25,740 nt of DNA, taken from an uncultured Anaerotruncus sp. GTDB lineage: Bacteria; Bacillota; Clostridia; Oscillospirales; CAG-272. The notes beneath the pieces are model-generated. The model was not told the DNA's origin. It ran no database searches and saw only the letters and a program-made list of their open reading frames with translations. The stretch covers positions 1 through 25,740 of the forward strand of contig CAJLZE010000033.1 of NCBI GenBank assembly GCA_905210995.1, written 5' to 3'. Each line of letters begins with the position of its first letter. The stretch's first letter is position 1. Position numbers and translations under genes: made by a program. Below, piece by piece: positions 1-8,202 of this stretch.

Positions 1-72
1 GGCAAGCCTGCCGAATTCTTTGCCGCGCCCAGGACGGAGCGCGCAAAGCAGTTCCTCAAATGCGTGCTCTGA
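1..72 (+). CDS. C-terminal end of an amino-acid ABC transporter ATP-binding protein (partial)
   Basis: The first frame is open from base 1 to a TGA at 70-72 and encodes 23 residues. They have the form PAEFFAAPRTERAKQFLKCVL, which is the usual end of GlnQ/HisP-type polar amino-acid ABC ATPases (P-E-E-F-F-x-x-P-x-x-E-R-x-x-x-F-L). The rest of the gene lies outside the window. A strong terminator follows 28 bases later, which fits the end of a transport operon. Only the tail is visible, so the identification rests on one family signature and the substrate cannot be told. Confidence 0.7.
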   Translation, partial: GKPAEFFAAPRTERAKQFLKCVL

Positions 73-99
73 GCCTTCGGGCAACATATACTTATATGA

Positions 100-132
100 A
101 AAAGCCGCCGCGCCACGTGCGCGGCGGCTTTT
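100..132 (+). terminator. Rho-independent terminator after the ABC ATPase gene
   Basis: A perfect 14-bp inverted repeat (100-113 with 119-132) has a GC-only core, a 5-nt loop, and flanking A and T runs that would form the U tract. It lies just downstream of the partial ABC ATPase gene and upstream of the hrcA promoter, so it separates the two transcription units. Confidence 0.85.
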
Positions 133-250
133 GCCGCACCCGAGCGGGGCAGAACAGTACGTTTTTTATCACAAAAAAGCCGCAAGTGCCAGAATTCACA
201 ACTTATTAACAAAAAATAAACTTAAAAAGCACAAACTCAGGCGCGTTTCG

Positions 251-259
251 TGCTATATT
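251..259 (+). promoter_or_regulatory. Extended -10 promoter of the hrcA heat-shock operon
   Basis: TGCTATATT at 251-259 is an extended -10 element (TGn plus TATATT). No good -35 box is seen 17 bases upstream, where the sequence is ACAAAC. Its position places transcription start near 266, directly before the CIRCE operator, as in HrcA-controlled operons. Confidence 0.5.
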
Positions 260-270
260 ATTAGCGTCGG

Positions 271-297
271 TTAGCACTGGATGTGTAAGAGTGCTAA
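271..297 (+). promoter_or_regulatory. CIRCE operator (HrcA binding site)
   Basis: TTAGCACTG, 9 bases, then GAGTGCTAA. This matches the CIRCE consensus TTAGCACTC-N9-GAGTGCTAA except for one base at the inner end of the left arm (279, G for C). It lies in the leader between the -10 element and the hrcA ribosome binding site. HrcA made from the first gene would repress its own operon here, and loss of GroE-assisted HrcA folding under heat would relieve it (known for the family). Confidence 0.95.
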
Positions 298-329
298 AAA
301 CGACGAAGCAAACCGGAGGTGAGAAGAAA

Positions 330-1433
330 ATGTACGGCGACGAACTGAGCGGTCGTAAAAAAGCGATACTCAAGGCTGTGGTCGAGTCGTATATTGAAAA
401 CGGTGATCCCGTGGGATCAAAATCGCTCCAGCAGCTTCCGGGCATGAAATGCTCCTCGGCAACGATACGAAACGAAATGGCAGAGCTCGAGGACATGGGA
501 TATCTTGAACAGCCGCATACATCGGCAGGGCGCGTTCCGTCGCAGCTCGGCTACAGATTTTATGTCGATCAGCTCATTGAGCATTACGCAATGACGACGG
601 GCGAGATAGCTCAGATAAATCAGGTGCTCAAGAGCAAAACGAGCGAGGTCGATCAGATACTTCTGACAGCGTCAAGACTTGCATCGACGATGACGAATTA
701 CACCGGCATTGCGGCAAAGCCGAAATGCGCGGCGGTAACGGTCACGCGCTTCGAGACGGCGTTCATAGACGAATACAGCTTCGTGCTCATCATGATAAGC
801 TCCACCGGCTCGGTCGTGTCAAAGCACATAAGGCTCTCGGCGCCGATGGCTCAGGCGAGCGTTTCAAGACTTGCCGCGGCGCTCAACGAAAACGTTGCGG
901 GGCTTTCGGCAAACGAGATAAATCTGCCGGTCATGCTGAGGCTCGAGGCAATGATGGGAGCCGATGCGGCGCTTATAACTCCGATCGTCAAAGCGATATA
1001 CGAGACGATGACCGAGTTTGACAACGGCGAGCTGAGGCTTTCGGGCATAAATCACCTCTTGCAGTATCCCGACTACTCGGACCCCGAGGAGCTGAAGGAT
1101 CTGCTTGGGACGCTTGAACACAAGGAAGAGATCCTCGACCTTGTCTCAAAAGACAAGACAGACGATATCTCGGTCGTTATCGGATCGGAATCGCCCGTCA
1201 GCGTTATGAACAATTCATCGCTTGTCTTCAAGCCGATAAAACGCGGCGACAAGACAGTGGGGGTTATCGGTGTTCTGGGACCGCTTCGCATGGATTACGC
1301 AAGAGTGCTTGAAACGATCGAGCGCCTATGCGGAATGATAGGCGAGATGATAGGCGGCGACGGCAGAGAACAGCCGCCGGCACTTCCCGGAAACGATGCG
1401 AAAAAGCCGGACGACAGTAACGGCGCGAAATAA
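330..1433 (+). CDS. hrcA: Heat-inducible transcription repressor HrcA
   Basis: This 367-aa protein has the HrcA layout: an N-terminal winged helix containing DPVGSKSL and the SSATIRNEMAELEDMGYLEQPHTSAGR region, a central GAF-like part, and a C-terminal part with GPLRMDYARV. It represses class I heat-shock genes by binding CIRCE. The ATG at 330 is chosen because GGAGGTGA (315-322) sits 7 bases before it; an in-frame GTG at 291 lies inside the CIRCE element and has no ribosome binding site. The hydrophilic C-terminal tail of about 25 residues is longer than usual. It is the first gene of the operon, 14 bases before grpE. Confidence 0.96.
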   Translation: MYGDELSGRKKAILKAVVESYIENGDPVGSKSLQQLPGMKCSSATIRNEMAELEDMGYLEQPHTSAGRVPSQLGYRFYVDQLIEHYAMTTGEIAQINQVLKSKTSEVDQILLTASRLASTMTNYTGIAAKPKCAAVTVTRFETAFIDEYSFVLIMISSTGSVVSKHIRLSAPMAQASVSRLAAALNENVAGLSANEINLPVMLRLEAMMGADAALITPIVKAIYETMTEFDNGELRLSGINHLLQYPDYSDPEELKDLLGTLEHKEEILDLVSKDKTDDISVVIGSESPVSVMNNSSLVFKPIKRGDKTVGVIGVLGPLRMDYARVLETIERLCGMIGEMIGGDGREQPPALPGNDAKKPDDSNGAK

Positions 1434-1447
1434 GACAGGAGATAACG

Positions 1448-2071
1448 ATGGCAGATCAGGAAAAAGAGACGATGAATATGGCAGAGGAAGCCGAAAAGAC
1501 TGCCGATGCCGAAAAAAAGACCGGCGAAGCTGCTGCCGATGCTGCGGAGACAAATGACTCCGGCGAGGAAGAAAAGCTTTCGCACGGTGATAAAAAGAAG
1601 GTAAAAAAGCTTGAAGCCCGTGTGGCGGAGCTTGAAAAAAAGCTTGCAGCCGCCGAGGCTCAGAAAAAAGCGGACGACGACAAGTATCTGCGTATGCTTG
1701 CGGAGTACGATAACTTCCGCCGCCGCGCGGCAAAGGAAAAGGACGGGGTTTACGCCGATGCGTATTCGGATGCGATAGGCGCGCTGCTTCCCGTGCTTGA
1801 CAACCTTGACCGTGCAGTGGGCTGCAAGGACCCCGAGGCCCTTGCCGGCGGGCTTGCGCTGACTCTCAAGAGCTTTAACGAAGCGCTCGGAAAGCTCGGC
1901 GTCGAAGAGATAAAAGCCGACGGTGAGACATTCGACCCCAATCTTCACAATGCAGTCATGCACGTTGACGATGAGTCGGCGGGTGACGGTCAGGTAGTCG
2001 AGGTCTTTCAGAAAGGCTATAAAAAAGGCGACAAGGTCATAAGGCACGCGGTCGTAAAGGTCGCAAACTGA
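1448..2071 (+). CDS. grpE: Nucleotide exchange factor GrpE
   Basis: This 207-aa co-chaperone releases ADP from DnaK. An acidic, lysine-rich N-terminal stretch (about 1-45) is followed by a long coiled coil (about 50-90) ending in the GrpE signature YLRMLAEYDNFRRRAAKE, then the beta domain with DPNLHNAV and VFQKGYKKGDKVIRHAVV. An AGGAGA ribosome binding site lies a few bases before the ATG. A second in-frame ATG at about residue 9 is a less likely start. The order hrcA-grpE-dnaK is standard for Firmicutes. Confidence 0.96.
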   Translation: MADQEKETMNMAEEAEKTADAEKKTGEAAADAAETNDSGEEEKLSHGDKKKVKKLEARVAELEKKLAAAEAQKKADDDKYLRMLAEYDNFRRRAAKEKDGVYADAYSDAIGALLPVLDNLDRAVGCKDPEALAGGLALTLKSFNEALGKLGVEEIKADGETFDPNLHNAVMHVDDESAGDGQVVEVFQKGYKKGDKVIRHAVVKVAN

Positions 2072-2132
2072 GTGGCTCATCACATAAATCAAAACAAGAA
2101 ACAAATTCACAATATATTGGAGGAAATAAATC

Positions 2133-3974
2133 ATGTCAAAGATCATAGGTATAGACCTTGGTACAACCAATTCCTGCGTAGCGGTTTTTGAAGGCGGAGA
2201 GCCTGTTGTAATACCCAATCCCGAAGGAGCGCGCACCACGCCTTCCGTCGTAGCATTCACAAAGAACGGCGAGCGTCTCGTCGGTCAGGTAGCAAAGCGT
2301 CAGGCTATCACCAACCCCGACCACACCGTGTCCAGCATCAAGCGTAAGATGGGTTCCGATTATAAGGTGACCATCGACGGCAAGAGCTACACCCCTCAGG
2401 AGATATCCGCAATGATACTCCGCAAGATGAAATCCGATGCCGAGGCTTATCTCGGACAGCCGGTCGATAAGGCGGTCATCACCGTGCCTGCGTACTTCAC
2501 CGACGCTCAGCGTCAGGCTACAAAGGACGCCGGCAAGATCGCGGGACTTGACGTTTTGCGTATAATCAACGAGCCGACGGCTGCGGCACTTGCCTACGGT
2601 GTCGATAAGGACAAAGACGGCAAGATCATGGTCTTCGACCTCGGCGGCGGTACATTCGATGTTTCGCTTCTTGAGATCTCGGATGGTGTGTTTGAAGTGC
2701 TTGCCACCGCGGGCAACAACCACCTCGGCGGCGACGACTTCGACCAGCGCATAATCGACTGGATGGCAGACAGCTTCAAGGCTGAGCACGGCATCGACGT
2801 GCGCGGCGATAAGATGGTGCTTCAGAGACTCAAAGAGGCTGCCGAGAAGGCAAAGATCGAGCTTTCCGGTATGACGAGCACCAACATCAACCTGCCCTTC
2901 CTTACCGCAACGGCGAGCGGCCCCGTACACTTTGAGACCACTCTTACCCGGGCAAAGTTCAACGAACTGACAGCCGACCTTGTGGACGCCACCATGCAGC
3001 CCACACGTCAGGTGCTTTCCGACGCGGGTCTCAAGCCCTCCGACGTTGACAAGGTGCTTCTCGTCGGCGGTTCGACGAGAATCCCCGCTGTCCAGGAAGC
3101 CGTCAAGAAGTTCATGGGCAAGGATCCTTTCAAGGGCATCAACCCCGATGAGTGCGTTGCTATCGGCGCAGCTATCCAGGGCGGTGTTCTCGGCGGCGAC
3201 GTGAAGGATCTGCTCCTGCTTGACGTAACGCCTCTGTCTCTCGGTATCGAGACGCTCGGCGGCGTGTTCAACCGCATTATCGACCGCAACACCACCATAC
3301 CGGTGAAGAAGAGCCAGGTGTATTCCACCGCAGCCAACAACCAGACCTCTGTTGAGATCCACGTCCTCCAGGGCGAACGTGAAATGGCAGCAGGCAACAC
3401 CACTCTCGGCAAGTTCACACTTGACGGCATTCCTGCGGCTCCCCGCGGAGTACCTCAGATCGAGGTCACCTTCGATATCGACGCGAACGGCATCGTCAAC
3501 GTATCCGCAAAGGATCTCGGCACCGGACGCGAGCAGCATATAACCATCACCAGCTCCTCCAACATGAGCAAGGAGGATATCGACCGCGCCGTTAAGGATG
3601 CGGAGAAGTTCGCCGAGGAGGACAAGAAGCAGAAGGAAGCCGTTGAAACCAAGAATCAGGCTGAAAACCTTGTGTTCCAGAGCGAAAAGTCCCTTGAGGA
3701 CATCGGCGACAAGCTGCCCGAGAGCGATAAGGCTGACGTCCGTGCGGCGCTTGAGACGCTTAAGAGCACTCTCAAGGACGGCACGACCGAGCAGATAAAG
3801 AACGACACCGAGGCGCTTGAAAAGGCGTTTGCAAAGCTCTCCGAGAAGCTCTACTCTCAGGCGGGCGCGAACGGCGCAGGCGCGGGAGCCGATAACGGAG
3901 AGGGCGCCGGACCGCAGAGCGACGGTAACGGTACCTACTACAACGCCGACTACGAGGACAAGAGCGGTAAATAA
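2133..3974 (+). CDS. dnaK: Chaperone protein DnaK (Hsp70)
   Basis: At 613 aa this is a full-length Hsp70. It begins with the phosphate-binding IGIDLGTTNSCVAV, followed by the AYFTDAQRQATKDAGKIAG region, VFDLGGGTFDVS, and LLVGGSTRIPAVQ of the ATPase domain. The substrate-binding domain starts near LLLLDVTPLSLGIET. The last 35 residues are the usual Gly/Ala-rich disordered tail; there is no EEVD end, as expected in bacteria. TTGGAGGA (2117-2124) precedes the ATG by 8 bases. Codon use is more C-ending than in its neighbours, consistent with high expression. Confidence 0.98.
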   Translation: MSKIIGIDLGTTNSCVAVFEGGEPVVIPNPEGARTTPSVVAFTKNGERLVGQVAKRQAITNPDHTVSSIKRKMGSDYKVTIDGKSYTPQEISAMILRKMKSDAEAYLGQPVDKAVITVPAYFTDAQRQATKDAGKIAGLDVLRIINEPTAAALAYGVDKDKDGKIMVFDLGGGTFDVSLLEISDGVFEVLATAGNNHLGGDDFDQRIIDWMADSFKAEHGIDVRGDKMVLQRLKEAAEKAKIELSGMTSTNINLPFLTATASGPVHFETTLTRAKFNELTADLVDATMQPTRQVLSDAGLKPSDVDKVLLVGGSTRIPAVQEAVKKFMGKDPFKGINPDECVAIGAAIQGGVLGGDVKDLLLLDVTPLSLGIETLGGVFNRIIDRNTTIPVKKSQVYSTAANNQTSVEIHVLQGEREMAAGNTTLGKFTLDGIPAAPRGVPQIEVTFDIDANGIVNVSAKDLGTGREQHITITSSSNMSKEDIDRAVKDAEKFAEEDKKQKEAVETKNQAENLVFQSEKSLEDIGDKLPESDKADVRAALETLKSTLKDGTTEQIKNDTEALEKAFAKLSEKLYSQAGANGAGAGADNGEGAGPQSDGNGTYYNADYEDKSGK

Positions 3975-3975
3975 T

Positions 3976-4025
3976 CATCCGTAACGGATGTGGGGCTGTC
4001 GGAAGTCTTTGCTTCCGCCGGCCCC
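3976..4025 (+). promoter_or_regulatory. Tandem hairpins between dnaK and dnaJ
   Basis: A small perfect stem (CATCCG 3976-3981 with CGGATG 3985-3990) is followed by a larger one (3992-4005 with 4012-4025) pairing 13 of 14 positions, one of them a G-U. No U run follows the big stem, so it does not look like a full terminator. By inference it stabilises the 3' end of hrcA-grpE-dnaK mRNA or marks a processing point, so that DnaK exceeds DnaJ. Confidence 0.6.
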
Positions 4026-4068
4026 GAAAGCAGTATTTATATATTTTAAGGTTTTAAGGTGCTGACTT

Positions 4069-5232
4069 ATGGCAGAAACTAAAAGAGATTATTATGAGGT
4101 GCTGGGCATTGAGCGCGGCGCCGATGAAGATACAATAAAAAAAGCGTACCGCAAGATGGCTAAGCAGTACCACCCCGATCTGCACCCCGGTGACAAGGAA
4201 GCCGAGGCTAAGTTCAAGGAGGTGAACGAGGCATACGCGGTGCTTTCCGACGCCGACAAGCGCGCGGCTTACGACCGCTACGGTCATGCGGCGTTTGACG
4301 GCAGCATGGGCGGCGGAGGAGCCGGCGGTGCATACGGCGGCTTTTCAACGGCCGACTTCGGCGATATCGGCGATATATTTTCGTCGTTCTTCGGCGGCGG
4401 GTTCGGGCAGTCCTCTTCAACGAGGCGCAACGGCCCCATGCGCGGCGACGATATAGGCGTTGCCGTTACGATAAATTTTGAAGAGGCTGTATTCGGCACT
4501 AAAAAGGATGTAATCTTCACGCGCGTGGCAAAGTGCGCCGACTGCGGCGGCACGGGTGCCGCCAAGGGAAGCTCTGCCGAGACCTGCTCTGCCTGCGGAG
4601 GCACCGGTCAGCGCCGCGTGACGCAGCGGTTGGGCGGTATGCAGTTCCAGTCTACCGTGACCTGCGAGACCTGCCACGGTACCGGCAGAGTTATAAAGAA
4701 TCCTTGCCGCAGTTGCAACGGAACGGGTCTTACGAACACGCGCAAGACGATCTCGGTCTCGATACCTGCGGGCATCAACGACGGCGAGCGCATCGTGATA
4801 CGCGGTCAGGGCAACGACGGTAAAAACGGCGGTTCGGCGGGCGACCTTATCATTCAGGTCAGCGTGAGAAGACACTCTGTCTTTGAGCGCGAGGGAACGA
4901 CGCTTTACTGCGACGTCCCCGTGACGATAGCCGAGGCGACTCTCGGCGCCGAGATCGACGTGCCGACGCTCGATGGCGTGCGCAAGTACAAGATCCCCGA
5001 GGGCACGCAGCCGGGCACGCAGTTCACGCTGCGTCAGTGCGGTGTACCTTATGTCAACAGCCCGTCGCGCCGCGGCGACCTTGTGTTTACGGTCAATATC
5101 GAAATACCGCGCGGGCTTGACGAAAAGCAAAAGGACGCAATGCGCGCATTCGCGGATAGCTGCGGCGAGAACAACTATCCCAAGCGCCGCAGACTTATCG
5201 ACCGCCTGAAGGACCTCAGAAACAACAAATAA
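4069..5232 (+). CDS. dnaJ: Chaperone protein DnaJ (Hsp40)
   Basis: This 387-aa type I J protein stimulates DnaK ATPase and hands over substrates. The J domain (1-70) has HPD at 35-37. A Gly/Phe-rich region follows (about 76-115). Four CxxCxGxG zinc motifs are at about 156, 173, 199 and 213, and the C-terminal substrate domains run to the end. AAGGTG (4056-4061) precedes the ATG by 7 bases. It follows dnaK after two hairpins and lies 12 bases before prmA. Confidence 0.97.
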   Translation: MAETKRDYYEVLGIERGADEDTIKKAYRKMAKQYHPDLHPGDKEAEAKFKEVNEAYAVLSDADKRAAYDRYGHAAFDGSMGGGGAGGAYGGFSTADFGDIGDIFSSFFGGGFGQSSSTRRNGPMRGDDIGVAVTINFEEAVFGTKKDVIFTRVAKCADCGGTGAAKGSSAETCSACGGTGQRRVTQRLGGMQFQSTVTCETCHGTGRVIKNPCRSCNGTGLTNTRKTISVSIPAGINDGERIVIRGQGNDGKNGGSAGDLIIQVSVRRHSVFEREGTTLYCDVPVTIAEATLGAEIDVPTLDGVRKYKIPEGTQPGTQFTLRQCGVPYVNSPSRRGDLVFTVNIEIPRGLDEKQKDAMRAFADSCGENNYPKRRRLIDRLKDLRNNK

Positions 5233-5244
5233 ACGGAGTGGAAT

Positions 5245-6171
5245 ATGAGCTACGAATATTCAAGCTGGACGGAAATAAAGCTCACGGTGAAGGTCGCAAA
5301 CCTTGACAGCGCCGTTGCCATAATGAGCGCGGTCGATACCGGGCTTATGATCGAGGATTACAGCGATTTTGACCTCAAGAGCGTTTACGGCGATCTTGTG
5401 GACGAGAAGATACTCTCGGCTGACAAAACCGTTGCGTCTGTCTCGGTGTTTCTGCCCGAGGACGGAGACGTGGCGGGAACGCTTGCGTTCATCCGCGAGC
5501 GGCTTGCCGCTGCATCTGTCGAGGGCGTGCTCACGACCGCGGGCGTAAAGGAAGAGGATTTTGCCAACGCGTGGCGGCAGTACTACAAGCCTCTGCACAT
5601 CGGGCGCGTCGTCATTGTGCCGAAGTGGGAGACATACGAGCCGCGCGAGGGCGAGATCATCATCAGGATGGATCCCGGCATGGCGTTCGGCACAGGCTCA
5701 CATGAAACGACAAGGCTCGTCATCGGTCTGCTTGAGGACACGGTAACGCCCGGCTGCAATGTGCTCGATGTCGGAACGGGCAGCGGCATCCTTGCCGTGT
5801 GCGCGTCAAAGCTCGGCGCTGCAGACTGCCGCGCGTATGACATCGACCCTGTTGCGGTCGAGGTCGCTGCCGAAAATGCGGCGGAGAACGGCTGCGCAAA
5901 TGTCACTGTCGGGCAGTCGGATCTTCTTGCCGGCGTGGCACCGGGGAAATATGACGTGGTGTGCGCAAATATCGTGGCTGATATAATAATCCGCATGGCG
6001 CCCGATATCGGGAGGTTCATGCACGATGAATCGACGCTGCTTGCGTCGGGCATCATCAACGAGCGCGCGTCGGATGTTATCGACGCGCTTGAGGCGAACG
6101 GATTTTACATCGCGCGCGCCCTTGAGGACAACGGCTGGACGGCACTTGCGGTCAAAAAGCTGATAGGGTGA
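5245..6171 (+). CDS. prmA: Ribosomal protein L11 methyltransferase PrmA
   Basis: This 308-aa SAM-dependent methyltransferase trimethylates L11. The N-terminal substrate domain (1-100) is followed by the PrmA signature DPGMAFGTGSHETT (143-156), the SAM loop DVGTGSG (175-181) and ANIVAD (241-246), which plays the catalytic NPP-like role. GGAG in ACGGAGTGGAAT lies before the ATG. It is the last gene of the heat-shock operon, a common Firmicutes arrangement, and a very strong terminator follows 11 bases after the stop. Confidence 0.96.
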   Translation: MSYEYSSWTEIKLTVKVANLDSAVAIMSAVDTGLMIEDYSDFDLKSVYGDLVDEKILSADKTVASVSVFLPEDGDVAGTLAFIRERLAAASVEGVLTTAGVKEEDFANAWRQYYKPLHIGRVVIVPKWETYEPREGEIIIRMDPGMAFGTGSHETTRLVIGLLEDTVTPGCNVLDVGTGSGILAVCASKLGAADCRAYDIDPVAVEVAAENAAENGCANVTVGQSDLLAGVAPGKYDVVCANIVADIIIRMAPDIGRFMHDESTLLASGIINERASDVIDALEANGFYIARALEDNGWTALAVKKLIG

Positions 6172-6182
6172 TGTCTGAATGC

Positions 6183-6222
6183 TCAAAAAAGTCGGATCTT
6201 TGTTGAGATCCGACTTTTTTGA
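6183..6222 (+). terminator. Terminator of the hrcA-prmA operon
   Basis: A perfect 17-bp inverted repeat (6183-6199 with 6206-6222) has a 6-nt loop. The outer stem is a run of A paired with a run of T, so it could work on both strands. Confidence 0.9.
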
Positions 6223-6264
6223 ATGCTACGATGCCGTTTTATCGGCGCGGGAGATGTTGATCTT

Positions 6265-6480
6265 CTTCACTGTCGGGTGTGAAGCTATGATCCCGATCCG
6301 ACGTTACCCGAGTCCAAGAAAGAAACGGATTGGGTTTCCTTCACCGTCGGGGTATGAAGCTATGACTCTGCTCCGACGTCACCCGAGTCCAAAAAAGAAA
6401 CGGATTGGGTTTTCTTCACCGTCGGGGTATAAAGCTATGATTCTGATTCAACTTCACCCGAGTCCAAAAAAGGAATGGAG
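6265..6480. repeat. 75-bp direct tandem repeat, about 2.7 copies
   Basis: Three successive units start at 6265, 6339 and 6414 with CTTCAC(C/T)GTCGGG. The first unit is 74 bp because of a one-base gap; the next is 75 bp. Each carries a block (G/A)AAGCTATGA and an ACCCGAGTCCAA(A/G)AAAG block. The third copy diverges after about 60 bp. It lies between the prmA terminator and the 3' end of the first Xre gene, whose stop codon and last 15 or so codons fall inside the third unit. It contains no spacer-type variation, so it is not a CRISPR array. Confidence 0.85.
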
Positions 6481-7289
6481 CGTGTGGAGGAGGTGAAGCA
6501 GAAGCCGCCTTTGTGGTTCAGCTCGTGCGCCATGATGAGAAGAGCAATGATTAGGTGTGATGGGGATGAGTTGAAGAGTGCACGCGGGCTGCCGTCAATA
6601 TCTATAGTGTACCGGCTCGCAAGGTGAAGCGCGATAAGGTCGTCGAGCACACTGCCGATCCTTTCATCACCGATGCCGCATTCGCGTGCGAGAAAGCCCG
6701 CGTCAAATACAAAATCTTCGTTCTTACCGTGGAGATAAATCACTGCGCGCATCGTGTCGGGGTCTGAAAGGCAGGAAAATATCTTTCTCATCTCCTCGCC
6801 GTCGCCGATGACCTCGCGCCAGCCCCTTCCGTCATCCGGAAAGAGCGCAAAGAACGGCGCTTTACCGTTGGATACTGCCGTGAAGCCGTAGTCGTTGCGG
6901 ATGAAGGAGGATACTCCGCGGTATTTTTTAAGGTCGCCGGGGTGATATTTGCCGGGCTTGCCGAATCTGAAAAGGCTGCGTTCGATCTGCCAGCACAGCT
7001 CGCGCGCAAGGTCCATGCAGTCGGGGGAGGGCGTGCTGTTTATAAGCGCGCCTATCCTCTCCGCAACGTCGGGCAGCGCGGTGCGCGGTTCCATTTTGTT
7101 GTCAAAAAGCGTGTCGAGCGATACGCCGAGCAGGTTGGCAAGCGGAACGAGCATCGAGCCGTCGGGGTATGTTTCGCTTGTTTCCCATTTTGATACCGCC
7201 TGAGGCGAAACGCTCAGCGCTTCGGCAAGCTGTGCCTGAGTCATGTTTTTTGCATTTCTGGCTTGCTTTATATTTTCACCGAGACTCAT
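6435..7289 (-). CDS. Xre-family regulator with a C-terminal winged-helix-like module (paralogue 1)
   Basis: The protein has 284 aa. Residues 1-60 are a Cro/C1-type helix-turn-helix (MTQAQLAEALSVSPQAVSKWE), followed by LANLLGVSLDTLF. The remainder is not a named domain that I recognise. Residues about 165-225 (SDPDTMRAVIYLHG, then GFLARECGIGDERIGSVLDDLIAL) look like a winged helix of ArsR type; this is inference. The same layout is found in the next gene, so the two are paralogues. The ATG overlaps the end of that gene by 14 bp and has AAGGAGA upstream, which suggests translational coupling. The last residues are encoded inside the 75-bp tandem repeat, so the C terminus may have been altered by it. 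Confidence 0.85.
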   Translation of the reverse strand: MSLGENIKQARNAKNMTQAQLAEALSVSPQAVSKWETSETYPDGSMLVPLANLLGVSLDTLFDNKMEPRTALPDVAERIGALINSTPSPDCMDLARELCWQIERSLFRFGKPGKYHPGDLKKYRGVSSFIRNDYGFTAVSNGKAPFFALFPDDGRGWREVIGDGEEMRKIFSCLSDPDTMRAVIYLHGKNEDFVFDAGFLARECGIGDERIGSVLDDLIALHLASRYTIDIDGSPRALFNSSPSHLIIALLIMAHELNHKGGFCFTSSTRSIPFLDSGEVESES

Positions 7290-8157
7290 TTTTCGCTTCT
7301 CCTTCCTTGGCAGCTATCATTTTGGCGCTTTCAAATGTGCTATAGTTGTAGGCTCGGGCGCCGCACATCATTTCGCCGGCGAGACTGATGAGCGCCAGAA
7401 GATTGCCGCACCCGTACGACCGGTAGACCGTCACGGTGCCGGATTCGAGATGCGCCGTTTGCTTGGTGCATATCTCCGAGTCGGGGCGGAGCTCGCAGGC
7501 TGCATCGAGGATCGCGGCAGCTTCCTTTTCGTCGATCCCTGCTTTTTTTGCCGCAAATGCGGCGGTAAAGTTTACGGGAAGCTCCTCACTGTGAAGGAGC
7601 GCGAATATGCGCAGCGCGCTGTCGCTGTCAAGAAGGTGAATGAGCTTCAGTATCTTTTGACGCACCGCCGGGTCGCCGAGCCATGCAAAGTTTGATCGGT
7701 TGCGGAAAAGCGTAACGGCAAGGCACATTTCCTTCGACGCTACCGAAAACATATGAAGCTCCTGCTTTGCGAGCTGATTGCGCATGTATCCGTTTGAATA
7801 CTCGGGAACATAATAATCGGACGGAGCTTCCGAAAACATATTCGCGTAGCGCGATGGCTGGAGCGCGCGCAGAAGGCGAAAGGTCATGTGCACCGCTTCT
7901 TTGCGGTCGAGTCCTTCGTAAAGCGCGCGCAGGACCGCGGTCGGGTCCTTGTGATCGACCGACTTCCCGGTGCAGAGAAGTGCGTCTGTGGTGACGCCGA
8001 AGAATTCGGCGAGCTTCAGGAGCATTTGAATATCCGGCTCCGATGTGCCGTTTTCCCACTTCGATACGGTCTTGCCGGATACGTCGAGCGCGGCGCCCAG
8101 CTCTGACTGCGTGAGACTGCGTGCGCCTCTGAGTTCGGTGAGTTTTTCTGCAAACAT
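7276..8157 (-). CDS. Xre-family regulator with a C-terminal winged-helix-like module (paralogue 2)
   Basis: The protein has 293 aa. Residues 1-60 form a Cro/C1-type helix-turn-helix (SLTQSELGAALDVSGKTVSKWE) followed by LAEFFGVTTDALL. The C-terminal part aligns with that of its neighbour over the stretch beginning LAVTLF and through LLDSDSALRIFALLHS and AAKKAGIDEKEAAAILDAA, again resembling a second DNA-binding fold. It is the first gene of a two-gene unit, read from a consensus-like promoter whose -35 box lies in the loop of a palindrome. The ligand and target genes are unknown. Autoregulation at the palindrome is plausible but not shown. Confidence 0.85.
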   Translation of the reverse strand: MFAEKLTELRGARSLTQSELGAALDVSGKTVSKWENGTSEPDIQMLLKLAEFFGVTTDALLCTGKSVDHKDPTAVLRALYEGLDRKEAVHMTFRLLRALQPSRYANMFSEAPSDYYVPEYSNGYMRNQLAKQELHMFSVASKEMCLAVTLFRNRSNFAWLGDPAVRQKILKLIHLLDSDSALRIFALLHSEELPVNFTAAFAAKKAGIDEKEAAAILDAACELRPDSEICTKQTAHLESGTVTVYRSYGCGNLLALISLAGEMMCGARAYNYSTFESAKMIAAKEGEAKNESR

Positions 8158-8202
8158 GGTGTTACCTCAAATATGGATTCAAGTTCCGGAGCTTGTAGCC
8201 TT

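Noticed and set aside
291..329. GTG start for hrcA at 291
   Set aside because: It lies in the CIRCE element without a ribosome binding site; the ATG at 330 has a strong one.
2136..3539. Long open frame antisense to dnaK
   Set aside because: It is the shadow of a strongly coding, GC-rich gene. Its protein has no family features and no ribosome binding site.
6265..6480. CRISPR array
   Set aside because: The repeated unit is continuous 75-bp DNA without distinct spacers, and no cas gene is present.
6179..6496. 105-codon plus-strand frame through the prmA terminator and the 75-bp repeats
   Set aside because: It begins inside a perfect terminator and owes its length to the repeat unit being a multiple of three. 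It overlaps the end of the Xre gene and matches no known family.
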